This document shows, one piece after another, positions 25,017 to 33,505 of a DNA stretch of 38,311 bases. Source of the stretch: CAZAIO01 sp964485235 (GTDB lineage: Bacteria > Chloroflexota > Dehalococcoidia > GIF9 > UBA5629); NCBI GenBank assembly GCA_964485235.1, contig CAZAIO010000010.1:1-38311 (forward strand), given 5' to 3'. Within the stretch, counting starts at the first letter, position 1. Every line of letters starts with the position of its first letter. Position numbers and translations under genes: made by a program. The notes under the pieces were generated by a model, which saw only the letters and a program-made list of their open reading frames with translations, ran no database searches and was not told the DNA's origin.

Positions 25017-27101
25017 CTATATCGAGTTCGCTATCTTCCATCCTTCAGCCGTCGCATCCGGAATTAACCTCGGATCTTTACAGTCCCCGATCGTATACAC
25101 CTCGGCGACTTTGCCTTCAAGTTCTTTCAGCAGTCCTGTATTTGATAACACCGGTACGGTAGGCACGATGGTATCAGCCTCCAGTGTTATCTGCTTGCCT
25201 TCTTTTGTAGTGATTACCAGGCCTTTTTCATTGACCTCGTTATATTTAGCGGCAACGATCATGGGCACATTCTTCTTCTTGAACCACCAGAACATGCGGT
25301 GCTTTCTCTCATAAACAAGTCCCTGCCCCAGGTCCTCGTTGGTATCAACAATGGTCACCGTCCTGCCCCGCTTAACCAGCAGTTCAGCTACTTCACAACC
25401 CGGTAAAGCTCCTCCGATCACTACTGCCTTTTTCCCTATAGGCATCCAGAAATTGGTGAGCCACCTGAGCAGTACAGGGCTGAAAAACCTGAGGAATCCC
25501 TTGAGCATATGGTGCAGGTCAGCATTGCTCTTTACTTTCCGGCTCTTTATCCCCGGTATATCGGGCACTGTAGGAATTCCGCCGGCAGCCACTATCACGA
25601 CATCCGGTTTTAGTTCATCCGCCAGAGCAGCCGTGAACTCCGTTCCCAGTTTGATCTTAACGCCCAGCTTATGAAGTCGTGTGGTGAAATAACGAATAAA
25701 TGCAGGCAGGTCCTCAATCTCCGTACCCTTGACCATGATGGCCATAGGTAACAGCCCGCCCATTGTATGCAGTTTTTCATAAAGCGTTACATCGTGCCCC
25801 CGCAAAGCCGCTACACGGGCTGCATTCATCCCTGCTGGTCCGCCCCCCACTACTATAACTTTTTTCTTTTTGTCCGCTTTTTGTACTTCATATTGCTCAG
25901 TCCCGAATGCAGCATTAATCCTGCAAATCCGGGGTTTATTGTCCATCTTTTGACAAGTGCTGCAGCGCGTACACGGAGCAATATCCTCAAGCCTTCCCTC
26001 GGCAACCTTTCTGGGAAAATCTGTATCCGCAAACATAGGCCTGCAAAATCCAATAAGGTCTGCTTTACCTTCTCGTATAGTCTTCTCCGCAAGAGCCGGA
26101 TAAAAACCACTTACGGTCATAATCGGCACCGAGACAACGCTTTTAATATTCGCGGCACACGGAATATTGACACCGCGCCATTTCTCGCTCCAGTTCAATT
26201 CTTTGGGGAAATCTTTAAAAGGTATCTGCGTTTCGGGAAAGAAAAGGTTGTCATGGTTATACGACCCTACATGATTGCCGAACCAGTGTGATCGGACATG
26301 GAACGCATCGACTCCGGCTTTCTCCAGTAATTTTGCAATTTCCCTGCTTTCCTCATAGGTAATACCCAGCTCTCCTCCACCGATTTCAACCGCGTTAATC
26401 AATATCATAACCGGAAAGTCCTGTCCGTTCCTCTTTTTTATCTCGGCTATTACATTTCTGATAAATCTTGTCCTGTTCTCCGTACTTCCGCCATACTCAT
26501 CTGTCCGCCTGTTCCAGAAAGGTGATATAAAAGTAGAAAACAAACTATCGGAGGCGGAATTGATCTCAAACCCGTCGAAGCCTGCCTTTTTCGCCCGCAC
26601 GGCAGTGCTTACAAATATCTCGCCGATCTCCTCGATCTCTGCAATGGTCATCTCTCGCGGTATGGTATCGTCGTGCAGGTCAAACTCCGTCGATGTAGTC
26701 GGGGTCTGGACTGCCGAAGCGGCTATCCTCGGGCGTCGTGGAGCATACGGTTGAGGCCACGGGCCTCGATGATACGTCTGTACAAATGCAGGGCAGTTAT
26801 GAGCATGAATAGCTGCTGTAATTTCACTTACTTCCTTGATAAACTTGTCATCGTCCAATCTGTACCGCTGATCACCCGGCTCATCAAAGGGATCTTCCAT
26901 GATACAGGACTCTACAATCACCAGCCCAGCTCCTCCCTTTGCCACCGCACCATAATATGCTTTACCTTTCTCACTTACACGGCGCTCTCCCATATCCCAA
27001 AAATTCGTCCCGGCTGCCGTTTTTACTATACGGTTCTTCAATTGTACTTTGCCGATGTGATAGGGCTCCAAGAGCTTCTCAAATCTTCCGTCGCCACTCA
27101 T
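25017..27101 (-). CDS. OYE-type NADH:flavin oxidoreductase with 4Fe-4S cluster and FAD/NAD domain (2,4-dienoyl-CoA reductase-like)
   Basis: The 694-residue protein has the three-part layout of the 2,4-dienoyl-CoA reductase and trimethylamine dehydrogenase group. First comes an FMN TIM barrel (about 1-365; FISPFWNRRTDEYGGSTENR at 191-210). Next are Cys377, 380, 383 and 393 for a 4Fe-4S cluster with TMADH-like C-x2-C-x2-C spacing. Last is a C-terminal FAD domain with VVGGGPAG (417-424). The usual HGAxGYL or MGSEGYL segment reads NSASDSL (181-187), so the catalytic Tyr of FadH is Ser186. It probably reduces an unsaturated ring or enoyl thioester. AAAGGA lies 9 nt before the ATG at 27101; an in-frame ATG at 27119 is the alternative. 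Confidence 0.9.
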   Translation of the reverse strand: MSGDGRFEKLLEPYHIGKVQLKNRIVKTAAGTNFWDMGERRVSEKGKAYYGAVAKGGAGLVIVESCIMEDPFDEPGDQRYRLDDDKFIKEVSEITAAIHAHNCPAFVQTYHRGPWPQPYAPRRPRIAASAVQTPTTSTEFDLHDDTIPREMTIAEIEEIGEIFVSTAVRAKKAGFDGFEINSASDSLFSTFISPFWNRRTDEYGGSTENRTRFIRNVIAEIKKRNGQDFPVMILINAVEIGGGELGITYEESREIAKLLEKAGVDAFHVRSHWFGNHVGSYNHDNLFFPETQIPFKDFPKELNWSEKWRGVNIPCAANIKSVVSVPIMTVSGFYPALAEKTIREGKADLIGFCRPMFADTDFPRKVAEGRLEDIAPCTRCSTCQKMDNKPRICRINAAFGTEQYEVQKADKKKKVIVVGGGPAGMNAARVAALRGHDVTLYEKLHTMGGLLPMAIMVKGTEIEDLPAFIRYFTTRLHKLGVKIKLGTEFTAALADELKPDVVIVAAGGIPTVPDIPGIKSRKVKSNADLHHMLKGFLRFFSPVLLRWLTNFWMPIGKKAVVIGGALPGCEVAELLVKRGRTVTIVDTNEDLGQGLVYERKHRMFWWFKKKNVPMIVAAKYNEVNEKGLVITTKEGKQITLEADTIVPTVPVLSNTGLLKELEGKVAEVYTIGDCKDPRLIPDATAEGWKIANSI

Positions 27102-27244
27102 TTGTACATGTCCTTTCATATTCTGTTAGTTTTCCCTATAAGAACGCCTTCAGGTATAACCGCAACATGGTATCACCAGTTGTTTGGGTTACTTTAACAA
27201 GTTTGTAGTTCTGGCGGAATAATGTCCTGACTATAACAAAATAA

Positions 27245-27274
27245 ATAATAAATAAAATAGTCAATCGAAGTCAA
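27245..27274 (-). promoter_or_regulatory. Promoter of the OYE-type reductase gene
   Basis: Minus-strand TTGACT, 18 nt, TATTAT: five of six in each box. TTGACT repeats exactly 10 bp further along (27259-27264 and 27269-27274 on the plus strand), one helical turn apart. This could be a tandem binding site or alternative -35 box. Confidence 0.5.
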
Positions 27275-27344
27275 CCAACTTTATATTACCATCCCAACAA
27301 AAAACAGGGGGTCGCAAGCATTTATAAAAATAACGGTCATACTG

Positions 27345-28727
27345 TTATATCTTCTTAGCCTTCCACCTGCCGACTTTGAAGTATATTATGTAAAATATTG
27401 CCCCCGTAAAAATTCCTGCTACAATGGCCCATCTTATACCATAAACGCCGAGGTTCGCCACTCCAGGCAGGAAAAATGCGAGCGGTAACTGGACCAGCCA
27501 TATCATTGCAATGGTCACTATCATCGTCGGTAATGTGTCGCCCGTACCTGCAATACAGTCTTGGAACACCATAACAAGCCCGAAAATCAGATATCCCGCA
27601 GTTGCTATTCTGAGAAAAACGGCGCTTATTTGTATCAATTCCGGATCATGTGTAAAAATGGATACTACGCTTTCGGCTTTTAACAATAGAGCTATCGAAA
27701 AGACGACCATGATACATTCCATCACGCCGACAGCCATCCATCCGCTCTTTTCAGCACGCTTTGGTTCACCGGCACCAAGGTTTTGCCCCGCCAGAACACC
27801 GGATGCTCCACCCAGGCCTATCCCGATTGCCAGAAAAATCATTTCCACCCTGACAACCAGGCTGTGAGCTGCTACTGCCAGAGTGCCGAACGGAACAATA
27901 AGCCACGCCAATACCATATCGCCGAGAGATTTCTGCGCATGAAGCACAAGTGAAGGAATGCCGATCTTTAAAATACGCCAGATGAGGTCAGGTACAGGAC
28001 GGCAGTCTTTAAGAGTAACTCGCAGACGCGTATGCCCTCTGAAAAGTAACACTAATACAGTTATTGCGCCCAGGCTATGTGCCAGTACATTACTCAGAGC
28101 AGCACCTTTTACTCCAATTGCAGGAAATATCCACAATCCCAATACCAGAAACGGACAGAGTATCAGATGCACGGTCCTGATAGACGCTTCGATTATCATA
28201 GGCTTTAATGTATCTCCGGATGCCTGTATGGAGTAAAGTCCCATAATCAGGACTCCCATTGCGATCCAGCCTGCGAATATGATACGCAGATATGCTATGC
28301 CCGCTTCCACAACATCAGCTTCAACTCCGAACAGTCCGAAAAGCGGCCTGATTACGACCAGACCTACAACTGCTACTGTAATGCCCCAGAGAACACCCAG
28401 AATAATCGCCTGTCCTACAATATTACTTGCGCTCCGCATATCGTCCGCGCCTACAAAACGGGCAACCATTGCCCTGACCCCCATGATAAGACCGATATCC
28501 ATCGAACTGACGATTAAAAAAAAGATATTCGCGATACCTACACCGGCAATAGCTGACGGCCCTATCCTGCCTACCCAGATCATGTCCGCGACCTGACCAA
28601 ACATAAATATAGCCTCCATCAAGACCATAGGCCATGACAATCGAAGGAGATTTCCGATGATGGAGCCTTTTGTCCAGTCTTTTCCCTGAGCAGTATCCGA
28701 TTCAGCAGAAACGTCTATATTTGTCAT
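27345..28727 (-). CDS. MATE family efflux transporter
   Basis: The 460-residue protein has about twelve membrane helices in two halves. Each half carries MATE-like features: LSWPMVLMEAIFMFGQVADM near the start, and QKSLGDMVLAWLIVPFGTLAVAAHSLVVR and GLGGASGVLAGQNLGAG midway. MATE pumps export drugs or organic cations using Na+ or H+ gradients. No clear ribosome site precedes the ATG. It lies 226 nt upstream of the OYE gene on the same strand, each with its own promoter. The exported compound is unknown. Confidence 0.92.
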   Translation of the reverse strand: MTNIDVSAESDTAQGKDWTKGSIIGNLLRLSWPMVLMEAIFMFGQVADMIWVGRIGPSAIAGVGIANIFFLIVSSMDIGLIMGVRAMVARFVGADDMRSASNIVGQAIILGVLWGITVAVVGLVVIRPLFGLFGVEADVVEAGIAYLRIIFAGWIAMGVLIMGLYSIQASGDTLKPMIIEASIRTVHLILCPFLVLGLWIFPAIGVKGAALSNVLAHSLGAITVLVLLFRGHTRLRVTLKDCRPVPDLIWRILKIGIPSLVLHAQKSLGDMVLAWLIVPFGTLAVAAHSLVVRVEMIFLAIGIGLGGASGVLAGQNLGAGEPKRAEKSGWMAVGVMECIMVVFSIALLLKAESVVSIFTHDPELIQISAVFLRIATAGYLIFGLVMVFQDCIAGTGDTLPTMIVTIAMIWLVQLPLAFFLPGVANLGVYGIRWAIVAGIFTGAIFYIIYFKVGRWKAKKI

Positions 28728-28816
28728 AAGTATAATAATTCGGAAACGCGGAGAACCGGTTTAATCGGGTACGTAAACCCCAGGCGATAAATAATAACAG
28801 GATATGCTAACTTAAT

Positions 28817-28846
28817 ATAATATACACGGTAAACCTTTCTTGTCAA
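28817..28846 (-). promoter_or_regulatory. Promoter of the MATE gene, abutting a divergent promoter
   Basis: Minus-strand TTGACA (28841-28846), 18 nt, TATTAT (28817-28822). On the plus strand the same bases give TTGTCA (28840-28845) and, after 19 nt, TATGAT (28865-28870), a weaker promoter for the CbiX-like gene. The -35 boxes overlap, and an AAACC-AAT-GGTTT hairpin/palindrome (28851-28864 region) lies beside them. Confidence 0.55.
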
Positions 28847-28914
28847 TCTAAACCAATGGTTTGCTATGATATAAACACTTTCAGATAATCTGTATATAAC
28901 GTACAATTACATCT

Positions 28915-29424
28915 ATGAAAACAATTATTGTACTGGTTATGCACGGTACCCCGCCCCGGGACTTCCCCCGGCAGGAACTTGCCGAATTCTTCAGACTCCA
29001 TTCAACCATTGAAGGAAAAAATGCCGGCAGTCAGGAAGCATTGTTTGAGCGGTATTCTCTTCTTGATTCGAAAATAAGAAACTGGCCGCGTAATGAACAA
29101 AACGACCCTTTTCACGCTGCTTCGCTCGACCTTGCCCGCCATCTAAGCGAAGTGTCCGGATATGAAGTAATCGTGGGATATAACGAGTTTTGTGCTCCAT
29201 CAATAAATGAAGCCTTGGAGACTGCTATTATACATAGTGCAGAAAGAATACTGGTAGCTACTCCTATGATGACGCGGGGCGGCGAACATGCTGAAAAGGA
29301 AATACCTGCCGAAATAGCTAGATTCAGAGAATCTCATCCGGATATAGAGATAGTTTATACATGGCCTTTCGATACCCGCAACGTAGCAGGTTTTCTTTTT
29401 GAACACATCTCCCGTTTTAACTGA
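28915..29424 (+). CDS. CbiX/SirB-like single-domain chelatase
   Basis: The 169-residue protein has an N-terminal VMHGTPP (His10) and a later PMMTRGGEHAEKEIP (His125), matching the two metal-coordinating histidines of the CbiX/SirB sirohydrochlorin chelatase fold. Such enzymes insert cobalt, nickel or iron into tetrapyrroles. Length fits a single-domain family member. No other cobalamin or siroheme biosynthesis genes are nearby. It is followed 14 nt later by a methyltransferase, likely one operon. There is no clear ribosome site. An insert around residues 30-60 makes exact substrate assignment uncertain. Confidence 0.75.
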   Translation: MKTIIVLVMHGTPPRDFPRQELAEFFRLHSTIEGKNAGSQEALFERYSLLDSKIRNWPRNEQNDPFHAASLDLARHLSEVSGYEVIVGYNEFCAPSINEALETAIIHSAERILVATPMMTRGGEHAEKEIPAEIARFRESHPDIEIVYTWPFDTRNVAGFLFEHISRFN

Positions 29425-29438
29425 AATGAGGTCCAATA

Positions 29439-30290
29439 ATGACAAAAAATATATTTCAGAACCTTGAAGAGATAAATTCACGTCCGCAGCCATTTGAATA
29501 TTACACGGCATCAGACCTCTGGAATGACGAGTATACATCAAAACAGATGCTGGAGTTCCACCTGAACGAAGAAGTAGACATGTCATCGCGTAATACCGCT
29601 TTTATTGACAAATCTATCGAGTGGATAACCTCTTACTTTAAAGTCGGCGAAGGTATGAAGATCGCAGACTTCGGCTGCGGCCCCGGACTATATTCAATCC
29701 GGCTGGCAAAAAATAAATCAAAGGTGACCGGAATCGACTTCTCGACAAGGTCTATCAACTATGCACGTGAAACAGCAGAAAAGGAACATCTTGTTATTAA
29801 TTATATCAATCAGGACTATCTGCAATTTGAAACAGATGATCGGTTCGATCTCATCATTATGATCATGTGTGATTTCTGTGCTCTGAATCCGGCACAGAGA
29901 CAGATACTATTATCAAAGTTCCGTAAGCTATTGAGCCCCGAACGATCCGTCCTTCTCGATTCCTATTCATTGAAAGCATTTGAAGAACGTGAAGAAATTG
30001 CAAAATTCGAAACCAACCTGCTTAACGGCTTCTGGGCTCCCGTTAAATACTATGGTTTTCTCAATACCTTTAAATATAACGGGGAAAAGGTCGTGCTCGA
30101 TAAATACACGATAATCGAGCCGCATCGTACCCGTACCGTATATAACTGGCTTCAATATTTCTCTCCCGAGCAGATCGAACAGGAGTTCATGAAATGCGGT
30201 TTGAAAATAGACCGGTTCTTATCTGATGTAGCTGGTACATCATTCATTCCGGAAAGCAAAGAATTTGCCGTTATCGCTAAAAGAATTTAG
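29439..30290 (+). CDS. Class I SAM-dependent methyltransferase
   Basis: The 283-residue protein has the SAM-binding motif KIADFGCGPG (74-83), an acidic end of strand 2 (VTGIDFS) and a LIIMIMCDFCALNP strand at the active site, as in small-molecule methyltransferases. GAGGT lies 6 nt before the ATG. It is 14 nt after the CbiX-like gene, so probably co-transcribed, which raises the possibility of a tetrapyrrole or related substrate. That link is inference from position only. There is no membrane segment. It ends convergent with the first acyl-CoA dehydrogenase gene. Confidence 0.87.
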   Translation: MTKNIFQNLEEINSRPQPFEYYTASDLWNDEYTSKQMLEFHLNEEVDMSSRNTAFIDKSIEWITSYFKVGEGMKIADFGCGPGLYSIRLAKNKSKVTGIDFSTRSINYARETAEKEHLVINYINQDYLQFETDDRFDLIIMIMCDFCALNPAQRQILLSKFRKLLSPERSVLLDSYSLKAFEEREEIAKFETNLLNGFWAPVKYYGFLNTFKYNGEKVVLDKYTIIEPHRTRTVYNWLQYFSPEQIEQEFMKCGLKIDRFLSDVAGTSFIPESKEFAVIAKRI

Positions 30291-30390
30291 CAGATATAAT
30301 TGCATTGCCACCTGCACCACCATCGGGAGTAAAATGTCTATTGCCTTCCCTCAAACCGGCTTATCATTATCAAAATTTCCGGTTAATGTC

Positions 30391-31911
30391 CTAGAACTTC
30401 CCCTGCTGGCTTACCCACCAGGGGAACCATTGATAATACTCCGGCGGGTTCGCCTTTTTCAGCCCGTCGTAGGTCGCCTTGGCAAATTCGATTGCTCCCT
30501 TCTTGCGATAGAGTTTCACCATGCCACTTTGCTCAAGCGATTCAAGAAGTTTGTCCAGTGTTTTATCGTCAATATTAAAAATATCGGTGAAATCTGACCG
30601 GCTCATATACAGGCCGGGATTGACCAGATAATCCTCGGAAAGCGCTTTGAGAAGATCGTCTTCATTTACATTTGCCCGTTTCTCTACCTTTTCGTAAGTT
30701 GTAATAGGTACCTTCATTTCCTTGTGTACAACCCTCCGTCGTCCCTGCAGATCTTTCGACATTTCTTTCAGGCCGGCCCTGTATGTAACAAGTCTCATCG
30801 CTTCCATAGTACCGCCGGATATCTCCTCTACTTTCGCAATTTTATAGATCATCTCGGGAATATAGAACGGGGTAAGACCGTCGCCGCCCATGAGTTGTAT
30901 CGTGTCCCGTGCCATCTCAACACACCGTTCGCAATTGAACGCCTTGGTCGACGATGCCTCCAATGCCATATCATATCCCTGATCGTATAAATAGGCATTG
31001 TAGTAACAAGCTAGCCGGGCTACTTTGAATCTGATGAACAAATCCGCGAGTTTTGACTGGTTCACCGGCATATCTGCGGTACGCTGGTCGAACTGTACTC
31101 TCCTCTGTGTATAGGGGATCACCGTTTCCAGCAGGCATCTCATCCAGCCAACCACCTGTGCGGAAAGCATTGTCCTCTCCAGGTTCACTCCTTCCATCAT
31201 TACCCGCCACCCTTCTCCCTCTTCCCCTATCCTGTTTTCTACCGGTACGGGAACTTCATTGAGATCGAGCACGCCGTTTTGTATCTCTTCAAAACCGCAT
31301 ATTTCATTTATTTTCTCCACGTGCAATCCCGGTGTTCCCTTTTCCACAATGAAAGCGGTAAGATGCTGATAACGGCGTTTTTTCTCCGGGTCGTTGCTTG
31401 TCCGGGCATAGAGCATATGCCGAGATGCAAGCCCGGCAGCAACTATATATCGTTTTTTCCCGCTGATGATGTAACGGTTGCCATCTCTACGGGCGACCGT
31501 TTCAATAGCCGCGGCATCCGTACCTGCGAAAGGCTCGGTAATGCAGATCGCACCTATTTCACCGCCGGCGATCCTCGGCATGAACCTTTTTTTCTGCTCT
31601 TCCGTGCCAAAAGTGAGTATCTGTCCCAGTCCTCCGAACATATTGCCACCGAAAACGCGGCCGATATTGGGCAATCTGTTCATTTCCTCTATAGTTATGC
31701 ATCCTCCCGTTGCGCCAAGGCCCATTCCACCATACTCTCGCGGGATCATAGCTGCATTAAAACGCTTCCCGGCGATTGCTTCAAAAATATCCCACGGAAA
31801 CTCACGTTTCCATCGCGCTTCTTCGGATCTGGGCATGTTCTCGTTTACAAAGTTATGTACTTCCAGGGCCAGTTGCTTATGTTCATCAGTCCACCATGGA
31901 AAAGGTTCCAT
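30391..31911 (-). CDS. Acyl-CoA dehydrogenase with C-terminal extension, copy 1
   Basis: The 506-residue flavoprotein has an acyl-CoA dehydrogenase core to about 385 (ITEPFAGTDAAAIETVARRDG, MGGDGLTPFYIPEMI). The usual IYEGT catalytic Glu position is Gly366 (ISGGT). Glu245 in NLER occupies the position used as base by isovaleryl-CoA dehydrogenase. An extension of about 115 residues follows: a basic segment, then a winged-helix-like stretch (SRSDFTDIF...LLESLEQSGMVKLYRKKG), ending in FPWWVSQQGKF, an echo of the N-terminal FPWWTDEHK. AGGAGG lies 5 nt before the ATG. It is preceded 46 nt away by its paralogue. Electron acceptor and substrate are unknown. Confidence 0.85.
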   Translation of the reverse strand: MEPFPWWTDEHKQLALEVHNFVNENMPRSEEARWKREFPWDIFEAIAGKRFNAAMIPREYGGMGLGATGGCITIEEMNRLPNIGRVFGGNMFGGLGQILTFGTEEQKKRFMPRIAGGEIGAICITEPFAGTDAAAIETVARRDGNRYIISGKKRYIVAAGLASRHMLYARTSNDPEKKRRYQHLTAFIVEKGTPGLHVEKINEICGFEEIQNGVLDLNEVPVPVENRIGEEGEGWRVMMEGVNLERTMLSAQVVGWMRCLLETVIPYTQRRVQFDQRTADMPVNQSKLADLFIRFKVARLACYYNAYLYDQGYDMALEASSTKAFNCERCVEMARDTIQLMGGDGLTPFYIPEMIYKIAKVEEISGGTMEAMRLVTYRAGLKEMSKDLQGRRRVVHKEMKVPITTYEKVEKRANVNEDDLLKALSEDYLVNPGLYMSRSDFTDIFNIDDKTLDKLLESLEQSGMVKLYRKKGAIEFAKATYDGLKKANPPEYYQWFPWWVSQQGKF

Positions 31912-31957
31912 ATTATCCTCCTGCTATCTGCAGCGCCAACTATTGAATGTAAATATT

Positions 31958-33478
31958 TTAAAATTTCCTCTTCTCGTCAACCCACCAGGGGAACCATTGA
32001 TAGTACTCCAGCGGGTTCGCCTTTTTAAGCCCGTCGTAAGTGGCCTTGGCAAGCTCGATCACTCCCTTTTTGCGGTAGAGCTTCACTATGCCCTTTTGCT
32101 CAAGCGATTCGAGAAGACTGTCCAGCGTTTTGTCATCGATTTCGAAGATATCGGTGAAATCGGACCGGCTCATGTACAGTCCGGGATTGACCACGTAATC
32201 ATCAGCGAGCGCTTTAAGAAGATCGTCTTCATTTGCGTTTGCCCGCTTCTCTACCTTTTCGTAGGTTGTGATCGGCACTTTCATTTCTTTATGCGCAACC
32301 CGCCTTCTTCCTGTCAGCTCTTTTGACATTTCCTTCATTCCTGTCCTGAATGCAACAAGCCGCATTGCCTCCATGGTGCCGCTCGATATCTCCTCTACTT
32401 TGGCAAGTTTATAAATCGTTTCCGCAAGATAGAACGGAGTAAGCCCGTCACCACCCATCAATTGTATCGCGTCCCGTGCCATCTCCACACATCGCTCGCA
32501 GTTGAAGGCTTTGACCGATGCTGCTTCCAGCGCCATGTCATAGCCCTGATCGTACAGGTATGCATTATAATAACAAGCGAGCCGTGATATCTTGAACCTG
32601 ATGAACAGGTCGGCAAGTTTCGACTGGTTCACGGGCATATCAGCAGTACGCTGGTCGAACTGCACCCTTCTCTGTGTATAAGGAATTACTGTCTCGATGA
32701 GACTGCGCATCCATCCGGTGACCATCGCGGCAATCACCGTCCTCTCCAGGTTGACACCTTCCATCATTACCTTCCAGCCCTCACCCTCTTCTCCGATCCT
32801 GTTTTCTACAGGGACAGGGACTTCATCGAAATCAAGCACGCCGTTATGTATGCCGTCGAAACCGCAGATCTCGTTTACTTTCTCCACATGGAAGCCGGGC
32901 ATTCCCTTTTCCACTATAAAAGCGGTGAGATGTTGATAACTGCGCCTTTTCCCGGGATCATTGCTTGTTCTGGCATAAAGCATATGGCGTGATGCAACAC
33001 CGGCAGAAACGATAAAACGCTTTTTTCCGTTTATAATGTAATGATCGCCGTCACGGCGGGCAACTGTTTCTATTGCAGCAGCGTCCGTACCTGCATAAGG
33101 CTCGGTAATACAAATGGCTCCTATTTCACCGGCGGCAATCCGCGGGATAAATTTATCTTTCTGTTCTTTTGTGCCGAAAGCCAGTATTTGTCCCACACCT
33201 CCAAAAATATTGGCACCGAAAACGCGGCCGATATTTGGCATCCGGTTCAATTCTTCCTTGGCTATACAGCCTCCGGTCGCACCCAGTCCCAGACCTCCAT
33301 ATTCTTTAGGAATCATGACCGCGGAAAAACCTCTTTTCCCTATGGCCTCGAAAATGTCCCACGGAAATTCTTTTTTCCACCGCGCTTCCTCGAACCTCGG
33401 CATAATCTCATTGGCAAACTCATGTATGTCTTGAGCAAACTTCTTTTGTTCGTCCGTCCACCAGGGAAAAGGTTCCAT
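31958..33478 (-). CDS. Acyl-CoA dehydrogenase with C-terminal extension, copy 2
   Basis: The 506-residue paralogue has the same length and layout as copy 1 and aligns without visible gaps. Glu245 (NLER) is retained; the IYEGT Glu position is Ser366 (ISSGT). The extension has SRSDFTDIFEIDDKTL and a LLESLEQKGIVKLYRKKG helix-wing pattern. The final residues, FPWWVDEKRKF, closely copy the N-terminal FPWWTDEQKKF. AGGAGG lies 8 nt before the ATG. It sits 27 nt downstream of the MBL gene, forming an MBL-ACAD-ACAD operon. It probably oxidises an acyl-CoA at the alpha-beta position and passes electrons to an electron-transfer flavoprotein. Confidence 0.85.
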   Translation of the reverse strand: MEPFPWWTDEQKKFAQDIHEFANEIMPRFEEARWKKEFPWDIFEAIGKRGFSAVMIPKEYGGLGLGATGGCIAKEELNRMPNIGRVFGANIFGGVGQILAFGTKEQKDKFIPRIAAGEIGAICITEPYAGTDAAAIETVARRDGDHYIINGKKRFIVSAGVASRHMLYARTSNDPGKRRSYQHLTAFIVEKGMPGFHVEKVNEICGFDGIHNGVLDFDEVPVPVENRIGEEGEGWKVMMEGVNLERTVIAAMVTGWMRSLIETVIPYTQRRVQFDQRTADMPVNQSKLADLFIRFKISRLACYYNAYLYDQGYDMALEAASVKAFNCERCVEMARDAIQLMGGDGLTPFYLAETIYKLAKVEEISSGTMEAMRLVAFRTGMKEMSKELTGRRRVAHKEMKVPITTYEKVEKRANANEDDLLKALADDYVVNPGLYMSRSDFTDIFEIDDKTLDSLLESLEQKGIVKLYRKKGVIELAKATYDGLKKANPLEYYQWFPWWVDEKRKF

Positions 33479-33505
33479 TAAATTGCCCTCCTATAATTGT
33501 AATTA

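Noticed and set aside
31279..32326. Long plus-strand frames of 249 and 282 residues
   Set aside because: They lie opposite the two acyl-CoA dehydrogenase genes and show no family motif or ribosome site.
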